Origin: Hsuehochloa calcarea
Lineage: Eukaryota; Streptophyta; Magnoliopsida; Poales; Poaceae
Assembly: GCA_036346395.1 (NCBI GenBank)
Contig: CM070596.1
Location: 5,186,170-5,250,169, forward strand
DNA length: 64,000 nucleotides
Direction: 5' to 3'
In this document: positions 11,500 to 21,162 of the stretch, piece by piece
How positions within the stretch are numbered: the first letter of the stretch is position 1
Layout: every line of letters starts with the position of its first letter
Made by a program: the position numbers and the translations under genes
Notes under the pieces: model-generated
Told to the model about the DNA's origin: nothing
What the model saw: the letters and a program-made list of their open reading frames with translations, nothing else
The model's database searches: none

Positions 11500-13675
11500 G
11501 TGGACCTGTCTTGTCATGCTAGGATCGTTGGTGTGACAGGACTGCTGTGTCATGCCAAAGGACCTGCCTGTTGGGATACGCGGCAATGCTACGATAGCAC
11601 AAAAAAAATTACCGCGCAACCAAGGAACCACCGTAAGTAATAGATCACGAGATTACCACTAGACGCGCCGACTCGTAGCGGAAGTAGAGTCATTGTAGAG
11701 AGTTGATGCAGTCGTAGTCGTACTCTCGACGTGTCTCCTCCTTCGAGTAGTCGTACTCGACGCGCGTCTTCTTCTTCAAGTGGTCGTACCCACCACACGA
11801 CTTCTTCTGCGTCTCCGTGATCAACACGAGTCGCGGATCGTCCTAGTGCTGATGCTTCGCAACAACACCTCCGAGGTATCCACACGTACGGGACAAGATC
11901 ACCACGTGCAGGAGTGCTAGCACCGGCAGCATGGTTGAGAAGGCATGGCTATTAGGGTTTCGGGAGTTCTTCCAAAGATCATCCTCTCTCCTTACCCCAG
12001 GCCACCGCCCCTCTTTATATAGACATCCATGATGGGTCTCGAACCTGAGGCCCATTAGGAACTCGTGGCCTATACGAATTCGGATCACCATCCAAAACAG
12101 ATCCTTGCCCTTTAAGTGTGCGACCCCATAGGTTCATATGTAATCGGTTATGACTCGGGAACTATTTTCCGATCACTAGTCGTTAGCGGTACCTAGCAGC
12201 ACATAACGATTCCCAAAGACACATTGAATATATCGGACAAACCTTGATGTAATATGATCTATGATCAGGTCCTCATCACTTACGACCAGTTCATATCTCT
12301 ATACGACCAGGTTGTAATTGGTCACGACCAGTTCGTAACTCCTTATGACCAGGTTCTTACCATTCTGTGATTACGTTTGACCAGTCTACGACTAGCACGT
12401 ATCTCCATACGACTAGTCCGTAACTGATCAAACTAAGCGACCTAGTCATGCATTCTCCCTTTGCCTCATGATGTCTGGTTGAAATCCAGGTGAGATGATG
12501 TGTCATCCATGGACTGTTCAAAACTTTCTTGATCGACTCTCGGATAACATCATGTGGTCGACACTTCGACCACTAGTGGCATGGCCATGCACTTTCTTTA
12601 TCCGATCACCACGAGGGGCCCAGAGATATCTCCCCTGTTATGTTAGGAGGGGCAAATCCCATCTCGATCAGTCACATCCCTCCGCATGTTTCATAGCATA
12701 CCCGAAAGCTACCTTTATAACTACCCCAGTCAGTTAGTAGCGTTTGGCAACCCCTAAGAGTGCTATTACACATGTAGGAAACCATGCTGATCTCAGGTCT
12801 AAGGATTATACATCATCATTACTTGAGACCAACTAATGACACAAAGATTCATAACAATCTCAATAGTGTCTCAATGATGGGTCTATCCAACACCATGTTC
12901 TCTAACATATGTTCACATTATTGATTCAATATCTCCATATCTATGACCGGTGAAACCAGGTCATCAATCAATACATGTGCTAGTCACATAGTCAATGGTG
13001 TTCCGACCAGTGACCTCCGACCAGGGATACATTTAGAATGTCATCATATAAGTTAAAGAGTTCCACCAATAAGTCACATACTTATTGATCTATAACAAAT
13101 GATTCATTCAAGTAACACGATAACATATTATCAAAAATATGAACATAATGAAATATCATCATCTCTATGATTGCCTCTAGGGCATATTTCCAACACTGAC
13201 GTGGCCTAACCGTGTTGCCACGCTAGGGTTTGCTCTGTTCCAGAGGAGTTGCAAAAACCTCCTCGCATATCGGTGCTAAGTCTTGTCACGCCATGTACCC
13301 CGGCGTGTCATGACCACTTTGTCACGCTAGGATACTTGGTGTTGCATTACTGTGTTGCCATGCGAGGGTATTTGTCGTTCCAGAGGGGTTACAAATAAAC
13401 GTCGAGCGCTCTGGTGATAAGTCCTGTCACGCCATTTCTCCCGGCTTGACAAGACCGCTATGTCACGCCACGATACATGGCATGGCAAAACCATACTTCC
13501 ACGCCATGTTATTTGCCGTTCCAGAGCGGTTGCGTAAAATGTCGAGCGCTCTGGTGGCAAGTCCTATCACGCCATATTTCCCAGCGTGACAGTACCATAT
13601 TATCACGTCATGCCATGTTTCCGGCGTGACAGTACCATATTATCACGCCAGGTAAACAGGCGTGACAATAGTTGC
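11500..13675. repeat. Left subterminal repeat array (GTCACGCC units), interrupted by solo LTR
   Basis: Before the solo LTR, units such as gtcatgctagg and ggtgtgacagg occur at 11505-11568. After it, 13200-13670 holds many direct and inverted copies, for example tgtcacgccat and ggcgtgacagtacc. There is a longer period of about 150 bp containing gttccagag.ggttgc and gtcgagcgctctggtg. This is a typical transposon subterminal structure. Confidence 0.75.
11569..13195 (-). mobile_element. Solo LTR 1, BARE/RIRE1-like Copia
   Basis: 1,627 bp from TGTTGGGATACG to ...GGGCATATTTCCAACA. The reverse complement begins TGTTGGAAATATGCCCTAGA, the known start of BARE/WIS/RIRE1-type LTRs, so it is in minus orientation. 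Near-identical 5-bp flanks, ctgcc (11564-11568) and ctgac (13196-13200), look like a TSD with one mutation. No internal retroelement sequence is present. A TATA-like box (tttatataga) is near 12015. An array of TACGACCAG-type units lies at 12280-12430. Confidence 0.9.
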
Positions 13676-13734
13676 AAACAGATAAAACTAGTTTCCATTG
13701 TACCATTCCATGCAACCATTTCATTCAAATACAA

Positions 13735-13965
13735 TCATCAATTCAATCAGTTAATTCAAACACAATCATCCATTCAATCAGTTAATTGAAACACAACCAT
13801 CCATTCATCTCATTTCATTCAACCACAATCCATTCAATCAGTTAATTGAAACACAACCATCCATTCATCTCATTTCATTCAACCACAATCCATTCAATCA
13901 GTTAATTGAAACACAATCATCCATTCGTCTCATTTCATTCTACCAAAATACATTCATCTCATTTC
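13735..13965. repeat. 60-bp minisatellite
   Basis: 13801-13860 and 13861-13920 differ at one base, and further partial copies lie on both sides. The unit contains attcaatcagttaattgaaa and catctcatttcattcaac. It is AT-rich and non-coding, between the left array and the PMD gene end. Confidence 0.9.
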
Positions 13966-14059
13966 ATTCAAATACAATCACCCATACAATCCATGCAGTC
14001 ATAATGAAATAGCATGTACAGATATATATGCATATATTGAAGAAAGATGCCATCCATCC

Positions 14060-15925
14060 ATTCACTCACGCTTTATTGGACCCGTACCCGACGTGAACCT
14101 CGTAGCGGGATGTTGGCTGCCTGGGCCCTCAATGACATTGACTGAACTGATGTTCATGCATTCTTGGCGTTTACGGCACCGTGGCATGGCTGGCATCGGC
14201 TGAGTCGCGGTCGGTGCCCCAGTAAGGTCCGAGAGGAGCATCGTGTCGGGTAGCTTGGCGTCCACATCGTCGTCGTCGCCGTCCTCCTCCTCCCATGCGG
14301 CCAAAGTGGAAGTTGTTGCGAGTGATGTTGTAGCACGCGAGGAGTCACTCCGAGCCGGGGTAGGTTGGGCAACTTCTCCGACCACCGCTGTGCAATTCAT
14401 TTTTGTGGCAATGCGCCGGCATCGGCGGCGCACCATCTACAAGGTAAAAAAAGATGGTGCAGTTTAATAATACAAAAGAAATAACATAGATGCTAAAATA
14501 TGTAGTGATGTCAAGTGAAGTACTAATATGAAGAGCAATATAAGGCGTATAAAAACAAGATGTGGAACGAAGTTGCAAGTTGCTAATATGACTATTGTAA
14601 TCCAAGCAAGTACCATCCACAAAAACATTCTCCTTTCTAATTCAAGCATCATCAAGGTGCACTGCATGCAGATAACTGGCAAAAACATGTTCCTGCTAAG
14701 TACATCAATGTAGCTATAATACCTCAACGAAGTTCATGATGCGTTGGAAGCTCCCCTCTGAGCCCTCCTGTACCATGAAAACATCACCGACCTAGTTGCA
14801 TACCCGTGCGAGCTGTCTTCCCTATGAACGGGTAAACAATGTAAAAAGTTTGCCAAGCATTACATTGCAAAATAATATAGTGCTAAAATTTACTGACGTA
14901 GTAGGCGTTAATGGGGGCCCTCTCCGACTGCGTGCCCGTCCGTGTGAACTTGTCGTAGTCGTCCACGATGTCCTCATCGGACTAGTCACCTTCTCCTACG
15001 TCCGCCTCGATCATGGCTGGTCGAAGCTGGAGTCGCGAGATGCCGTGGAACCACCGGAGGTATCTGACGAAGTTATGTCTCTGATGGATTTGCGGTAGGT
15101 CCCGGGACTGATTGGCCCTGTCGTCCCACTCCAACACGTAAGCACGGTGACAATGGGCCCAGTCGGTGTGTCGGTACCTCTGCCTGCGGTTCATCCTGCC
15201 ATGATGGAATGTAACTGTTAGCATGGAAACTGATGCCGAAGCTGCATAGTCAAGGCGATACATGATCCTTACCCATGAAGGTTCTGATCTGTTAAGAACT
15301 CCAATGGTGGTCAGCCCTGGAGCTTCCCAAACTGCCTCATCACCCAATGGGGCAAGTGGTACTCCACCGCATGGAAGAAGATCAGCGGTGAAAGCTTCAT
15401 CCACGTGGCGACGTCCCTTTCACACATCGGGTTTAGCTCCATTTCGAGGACCTCATCGCGGATGTATGGCAACCACGTGACATGCACCAGATGTATAAGC
15501 AAGTATTGATGAAAACATAGTTCGAAGAGATGAATGCAGCAAGCAATGTAACTTATGAGACTGTACCTGGTCCTACATAACGACGTCAAGCTATTTTGTA
15601 TACACGATGTACCGCGACCTCGGACGCCCCATAGGTGCCACGATGGAGCTCCAGAGGTGGGCTACTGTCGGTAGCGACACAGGGTCTTCAAGGGGCCATT
15701 CCTGCATAACGATAGATTTAAGCCGCAATATTTTTGGAACAAGACATATATGACAAATGGAAATAAAATAGACCTGCAAGGTAGAATGAGTAGGTTGACC
15801 CACAGGCAAATGCTCCCACATCCAGACTTGCAGGAGGTAAGCGCAACCACCTAGGTTGCCGTCGGCATTCCGTGAGCGGCAGGCATCACACAACTGATAA
15901 GACATGCCTATAATGCCTGAAGGCC
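14060..15925 (-). pseudogene. Plant mobile domain (PMD, aminotransferase-like) portion of the transposon gene
   Basis: Minus-strand exons resemble the plant mobile domain (PF10536 type). 15,780-15,910 encodes GGCAYLLQVWMWEHLPVGQP, close to the PMD motif in which a leucine-rich stretch precedes WAYE..P.GRP. 15,311-15,420 encodes LIFFHAVEYHLPHWVMRQFG, the conserved 'vve.h.p.rv.rQFG' block. 14,982-15,230 encodes YVLEWDDRANQSRDLP and FVRYLRWFHGISR, matching the later YxxWY/RSIT region. The last part (14,062-14,436) is low-complexity. PMD proteins occur both as host genes (MAIL1/MAIN type) and in transposons. Frames change between blocks; some changes may be introns and others are decay. Confidence 0.7.
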
Positions 15926-17310
15926 TCTTTGCATTGCCCAAATGACTAGTACATTCGCCCGAGGACATGTTTCATAACCCCTCCGTCGGGTTCCATTCGG
16001 TTGGCATGCCAATAATAAAACTCCATGCCCAGATTCTTAGCCTGCATAGTGGTTAGGATACGAGGAAGCAACCCGTAAGCCTCCTTCCAATCACCCCACA
16101 GTAATTGCATCGCTCTCTTCTTTGCCTTCCATGCTTTACCGTACTTCACCCGGTACTCAATGAACTGAAGATAAACTCAATGAGGGTGGCGACGGTCACA
16201 TCAGGATCGATAGCCACGACCCCGGTAATACACCTCGCAATGAAATTAGCGGTAGCCTAAAGGTGCTCCCCAGACACTCGTGCGGTACCACAAGAGTGAG
16301 GCTGCTTCATATTCGCTATTTTCCATTGTTTCTCCCTAGTTTTGTGCCTCCACACCTTCCATCCGCACCCCTTTTCACACCTTACGGTATACCACTTATT
16401 CACATCGGAGTGTTGCACTACAAACGGGCGATGGTGCCGAACTGAGTATTCTTGCAACCAAAATTTCATATCATTCATGCTTGGAAACAACATGTTCTTG
16501 CGTATTACGTCATTCTTCAGGTCTGCAGTGCCATTCCGACTCTTCAACCCATTTGCAGACCACATTATCAGTCATTCGAACATCATCAAATGCATGCACC
16601 AGCAGGACCTCACCCATTACACTGTGAAGAACCCGACCTTCCTCAGAGGAGAAAAGTGGAGTGGGGTCTCGTTCTTGGTCGAGCTCCAGCCTTCGTTGGA
16701 CTCCACTGCATGGGTTGTTCCATCTCGGAACACCTCCTCCTCAAGCTTATTGTTCATTACAACGCCATTGAAATCAGTCACATGGTGACTAACATGGTGC
16801 GGGGAATAAACCACCACATATGACAGATCCACCAAGGGGGCATCGTTGTTAAGAATGACGCCAGCGAACTCTTGGGAAGGTTGCTCCTCCATTGGGGGCC
16901 TGGCGAAAGATGGAGAGCGGATTCTAGTTCTTCCGTGTTGCCATTCACCACATCCAAATTGTTTGGTAAATCCTCAACAACAATTGTTCTCTCCACAGCC
17001 ACCTCCAACAACCGGACCTGAGATGTGAGCACAATATCCTTGTACATGTCCCAATTATCGTCAGATAAGATTAGCACCAATAAAGCATGTGCTTTAGAAC
17101 CAATGCCAGTGTCATATCGCCCCTTCATTCGACAACGACCCCAGGCTCATCCCATCCAAATATCGACTTAATTTTAGTCAAAAGAGTTCGAAACTTTGGT
17201 GATTTGCGAAACAAAAGAACGATCGCTTCTATGCCACCAAAGTCGGCAGAACTACCCGTTTGGCTAATCGGCCCACCAGTAAATACACGTACATCTTTGT
17301 TCATCTACAT
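15925..17310 (-). pseudogene. MULE transposase, N-terminal half
   Basis: From about 17,305 the minus strand encodes MNKDVRVFTGGP, then, in a broken frame, GRYDTGIGSKAH (about 17,120). The block 16,257-16,565 is a clear MuDR N-terminal DNA-binding domain (PF03108 type): MLFPSMNDMKFWLQEYSVRH, VRCEKGCGWKVW and KQPHSCG, with Cys/His ligands. It continues with ATANFIA and, at 15,946-16,149, YGKAWKAKKRAMQLLWGDW, the usual link to the DDE domain. A further stretch resembles the start of the catalytic domain (FGQCKEAFRHYRHVLS). The catalytic core proper is absent; PMD sequence follows instead. Several stops and one or more frame shifts are present. Confidence 0.78.
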
Positions 17311-19392
17311 CCAATAAAATATTACAAAGTCAGTACCACATGCCATATGTACGAAATACCACAAGTACTAATTATCACAATTAACATTGTACATAACAAA
17401 AGCTTGTTTCCTCTATGTTTTGTACTGTGACAATACTTTATTGTAGTTACAGTAATGAGCATGATTGTTTACAGTAATCATGGAACACTACGTCTTGTTA
17501 AACAAAGTTTTCGGGTTGTTAGACAATGAATGTGAAAGAGATACTCCATAGTAGTATGGTTTATGTCAATTTTGAATGTGGGGCGATTGTGATCTATAAC
17601 TGTCATATTTCTCTAGCGGATACTAACCCTTAATTGAGGTGTGTTAGGCCATACACAGTGAATGAATAACACCAAGAAACAATGAGAGGAAAAAAAATAC
17701 AAATCCAACACTATCCGAGTCTCTTGTGCTCAGTCACGCTCGAGATTCCGTTCTCGAGACCACCCAAACCGTGTGTTTGGGACCGCTCAGAGCTTGCCTC
17801 TGAGTGTGAACCTACACTACCTTGGATCCACGTGCTCAGATATGCTCGAGATCCCGTTCTCGAGACCGCCCAAATCACGTGTTTGGGACTGCTCAGAGTT
17901 CATTCCTAAGTACGCCCAGGACTTCGCTCCTGGGTACGCCAGAGCTACACGCTCGAAGTACTCGTTCGAAAAATTTGGTATTCAGAAATGAGGTAAGTCA
18001 CATTTTTTCGCATTCAGCCTATATTTGATTTCTATAGAGGTCCTTTCATAATTTATTTTTGGTAAACTAAATATGTAGGACATGAGGCGAGAGCGAGTAA
18101 AGACAGGATATTGCATTAATCGCGCTGTTTTGTATGGATGATGCTGAAACATTCATGCTTAAAATCAAATAGTGTGATTGATTTTGCACTGGTTTTTTTA
18201 ATGTCTCATTTTATTTTCCTCTATTGGGCGGTGTTCATTTATTTATTGGGCTTATACCAAAACCAATTACATATAGTTAACTATATCATGTTCATTTATG
18301 ATAGTGTTTCTTGCTCTTTTTCACTGAAGGATTACACCTCTTTTCAAATGATATTATCAAATGAACAGTACAGAAAGAACATCAACAACTTGATGGCTCC
18401 GGTGCACTGCCAACCCAGTTAGACAAAAGGGATATCTCACGAAACATATTACATACAATTGGGGAATCTTAATAGAATTTATATATATTGTGTCAATATT
18501 TAACTCAAACACAAATAGTGTTTGAGTTTACAAAAGGAAACCAAAAGATCGCATACATGTGGGCACATCCGCACATGTAAAACAATTTTAAGCGATTAGA
18601 CTATTAACCTATGGAATCAACTTGTGAGCACAAGTAAAACAATCTTAAGTGTATAACATACATGTGGGCACATGTAGAATCAACTTAAGCCCAATATTTG
18701 TATAGTGCCAAACAACAATTTAAATCGTTTTAACAAACAGTAAAGTACTATGTTTTGCTTAATTCGTGAACACATTCGATCTAAACAAGTCTTTGTTTCA
18801 GTTTATCTTAGTGTATGCAAATTGTTAAGATCTAAGTTGTTGAAGTGTGACCCTAATTTTAAAATTAAGGGCTGTCAATTTGCATCAAATTAAGGAAGCA
18901 GCAAGCTAAGTCATTCGCAAAAATATGAAGTTTTTTAAGGGAGAATATCTAGGTTTTGGAACCATTGCACAATAATGTATGAGGTTGGCTATTCAACCTT
19001 CACAGCAAGCCATGTCGATACACCAATGCAGGCAAGTAAACAATTGACTCATAGAAACAAAACAATACATGTGAAATGATATAAAATTCAGAACTATGGC
19101 AAAGGTTGGTAACAAATCTGCGGGAGGTACTGAATTTCATTTCGCCGCTCCAATTACATAACTGATGGCCCATATCAAGAAGGCCTTAGTATACACTGCC
19201 ATTGCAATCATTGCAATGCCACCAGATTCCATCAAATGCATTCACGAAACACAAGGGTTCAAGTATTTACACATCCATAACAACAAGATTCTAATAACAT
19301 CGACATATGTGGCATATCGGTATTATGCCACATGACGTATTACCAAAAAGAAAAAAAACCGAGGTAAGAAGAAAGCTTGACTCACCTGGAAG
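17311..19392. other. Non-coding interior of the Mutator-like element
   Basis: No convincing coding sequence. It probably represents the intron between a leader exon (19,393-19,740) and the transposase exons on the minus strand. It is AT-rich apart from the hairpin block at 17,695-17,970. A short inverted repeat (ctcaaacac...gtgtttgag) lies at about 18,504-18,526. Confidence 0.4.
17695..17970. repeat. GC-rich hairpin block with two ~120-bp direct repeats
   Basis: Consecutive perfect or near-perfect inverted repeats: CTCGAG...CTCGAG, CCCAAA...TTTGGG, CTCAGAG...CTCTGAG, then the first two again, then CCCAGGA...TCCTGGG and CGAAGTACTCGTTCG. The pair of repeats begins near 17,708 and 17,830. It is sharply different in composition from the AT-rich surroundings. 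Confidence 0.75.
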
Positions 19393-19740
19393 AAGTCGAA
19401 GGAAGGGGAGGAGATCCAGGGGACGGGGGCACGTGGCGTCCGACGGTGGTGGACGAGGCTGTCAACGACGCAGCGGCGGGTATGGAACCCTAGCTCCTCA
19501 CGGAGCGGCAGGAGGAGAGCCGACGGGAGGAGAACATGGCCCTCGGGGTGAGGATGGGCGGCGGGAGGAGGACGTCCGGCGGGGTGACGAGGGCAGACAG
19601 CGGTAGGAGAAAGTCCGGCAGACGGAGGAGGGCAGGCGGTGGGAGGAGGAAGTCCGGCGGCGAGAGGAACGAGAGGAGAGAGGTCGCACAGGAGAGAGAT
19701 GGGATGTGAACGATGGGGAGAAATGAAGAGTTGCCTTGGT
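19393..19740 (-). other. Probable leader exon of the MULE-PMD gene
   Basis: GC-rich block. On the minus strand it ends with a perfect donor (cttccag|gtgagtc, at about 19,392-19,380). It is largely built from repeats of a CCGCCGGACTTCCTCCTCCC-like unit of 40-45 bp. Its position just inside the right subterminal array fits an element promoter and first exon. It is inferred, and no start codon is assigned. Confidence 0.4.
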
Positions 19741-19754
19741 CGAGAGCCCTAAGT

Positions 19755-19972
19755 TGTCACTGTCACGTCACGCTCGTTGGCGTGACTACAATCATTGTCA
19801 CGCACGCCACTATCATATGCTTGACTACTGCCACGCAAACCCTCGACGCTGGCACGACGCGTGCCCAAGGGCTTGCGTGACAGCTTTGACCACACCGTAA
19901 TAGGTGACGTGACAGAACGTTTTGATCACACCATGGAAGGTGGTGTGACAAAAAGGACCTATGGTGTGACAA
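19755..19972. repeat. Right subterminal repeat array
   Basis: Units tgtcacg, ggcgtgac, gtgtgacaaaa and cacaccat..aggtgg occur in both orientations and end in gtgtgacaaaaaaaag. They are related to, and mostly in mirror orientation with, the left array at 11,500-13,675. Confidence 0.7.
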
Positions 19973-20187
19973 AAAAAAGATCAGAATTGAAAATAAATTT
20001 TGCGAGAAGATAACTTTAAAATAATATATTTTTTAAAATTTAATAATAAAAGATTCTATGCAGATCCGGCCACATTACCACCGAGTATTGGCCAAACAAA
20101 GTAAACAAACACAACACAGCACACGCCTCAGCTTGCCCCTCAGATCCGGTTCCTTGCCTCCTCCTTCCGGCTCTCGGCTCGCCCGCT

Positions 20188-20196
20188 TTTATATAG
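20188..20196 (+). promoter_or_regulatory. TATA box of the OTU gene
   Basis: TTTATATAG sits about 30 bp upstream of a C-rich and CT-rich stretch (20,206-20,245) where plant transcription usually starts. The next splice donor, at 20,355, fits a first non-coding exon of about 130-150 bp. Confidence 0.6.
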
Positions 20197-20354
20197 GATA
20201 TAATAGCCCCCCCCCCCTCTGTCTCCTTCCTTCCTTCCTTAATTCCTTCCCGACTCAGAGCTCGCTCAATTCGGACAGGGACGCCCCGAACCCAGACGGT
20301 GGTCTTCCGGTCGCCCTCCCCGGTGAATCCCGCGCGGGATCTTCTCGCTTCTTG

Positions 20355-21152
20355 GTACGTACATGCTCATCTTTTGCTTCTGATTGTTAGGTGTGATATG
20401 ATTGATTCCGTTGCGGCTTCCCGGATCGTGCTACATGAATCCGCCTGCTCGCGGCAGGTTCTTGCTGGTCGTAGCTTGCGAGCGTTAGAGTCCGTCGATG
20501 CTTTGCCATCCCATGGGATTGGTTGGAACTGGTTGTTGTTGGTTGGCTGGTGGATTGCCTGATTGTAGCGTCCGATTTACCTGCTTTTAGGGTCAGATGT
20601 GGAGCTGGTGACATCGTGTGCGTTTCTTGGCGGTCCCGGTAGTTCCCCATGGCTCACCCTTCGATGCAACTCCTTGTATGTGCAATTCTGGAATCTGTGC
20701 CTTCTTTTCGTTCTCTTCTTGGTTATGTTCTTTCTTGGAATCGTTCGAGAGAAAGACGCAGGATATTTTATCCAGCATTTTTGTCTAGAATGTTGGCCTT
20801 TTAGCTCTTATTCTGGTGAGGAAATTAACCTGCAGTACTTTGTTCAGCGTTGATGGTTCATGTATGTTCGTTCGTGCTGGTTGTCCGATTGCAGAAGCAT
20901 GTCATCAGTGTAGCTCACTATTTCACGGGATTCCAATTAGCAGATGATGCGTTTTGCATATATGTTCTATTGTTTGTCATGTTGGCTTATCGAAATGTTT
21001 CACTTTGAGAATCTTCTTCCAAGCGAGGATGATGGATTGATTCCCTGGTTGAGCACAATTTTGAAATGTCACGTACTGCTTCAGCAATTAGAACTTGTAC
21101 CTGCAACTCAATTCTTTTGACAATTGGCGCTTGTTTTGGATGATTTTTCTAG
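20355..21152 (+). other. 5'-UTR (leader) intron of the OTU gene
   Basis: Donor cttcttg|gtacgtac at 20,355 and acceptor tttttctag at 21,152. The next exon starts ten bases before the ATG at 21,163. Leader introns of this kind are common in constitutively expressed plant genes. The intron is T-rich and shows no coding sequence. Confidence 0.6.
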
Positions 21153-21162
21153 CCGAGTGGGA

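Larger units (their letters stand above)
11440..19975 (-). mobile_element. Mutator-like element carrying a MULE-PMD fusion gene
   Basis: The minus-strand gene (14,060-17,310) joins a MULE transposase N-terminal half to a plant mobile domain. It is bracketed by subterminal arrays of the unit GTCACGCC / GGCGTGAC: 11,500-13,675 on the left, interrupted by a solo LTR, and 19,755-19,970 on the right. A GC-rich minus-strand leader exon with a perfect donor lies at 19,393-19,740. Exact termini and TSD could not be fixed; I saw no clear long terminal inverted repeat. A CACTA-type origin of the repeat arrays is possible, but the transposase is MULE-type. Confidence 0.6.

Noticed and set aside
18138..18422. 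A 94-codon hydrophobic frame in the Mutator-like element
   Set aside because: It lies in AT-rich intron-like DNA, its hydrophobicity follows from T-rich codons, and it has no splice or family support.
19307..19606. A 99-codon Gly/Arg-rich plus-strand frame
   Set aside because: It is built from the GC-rich tandem units of the probable minus-strand leader exon and has no motif.
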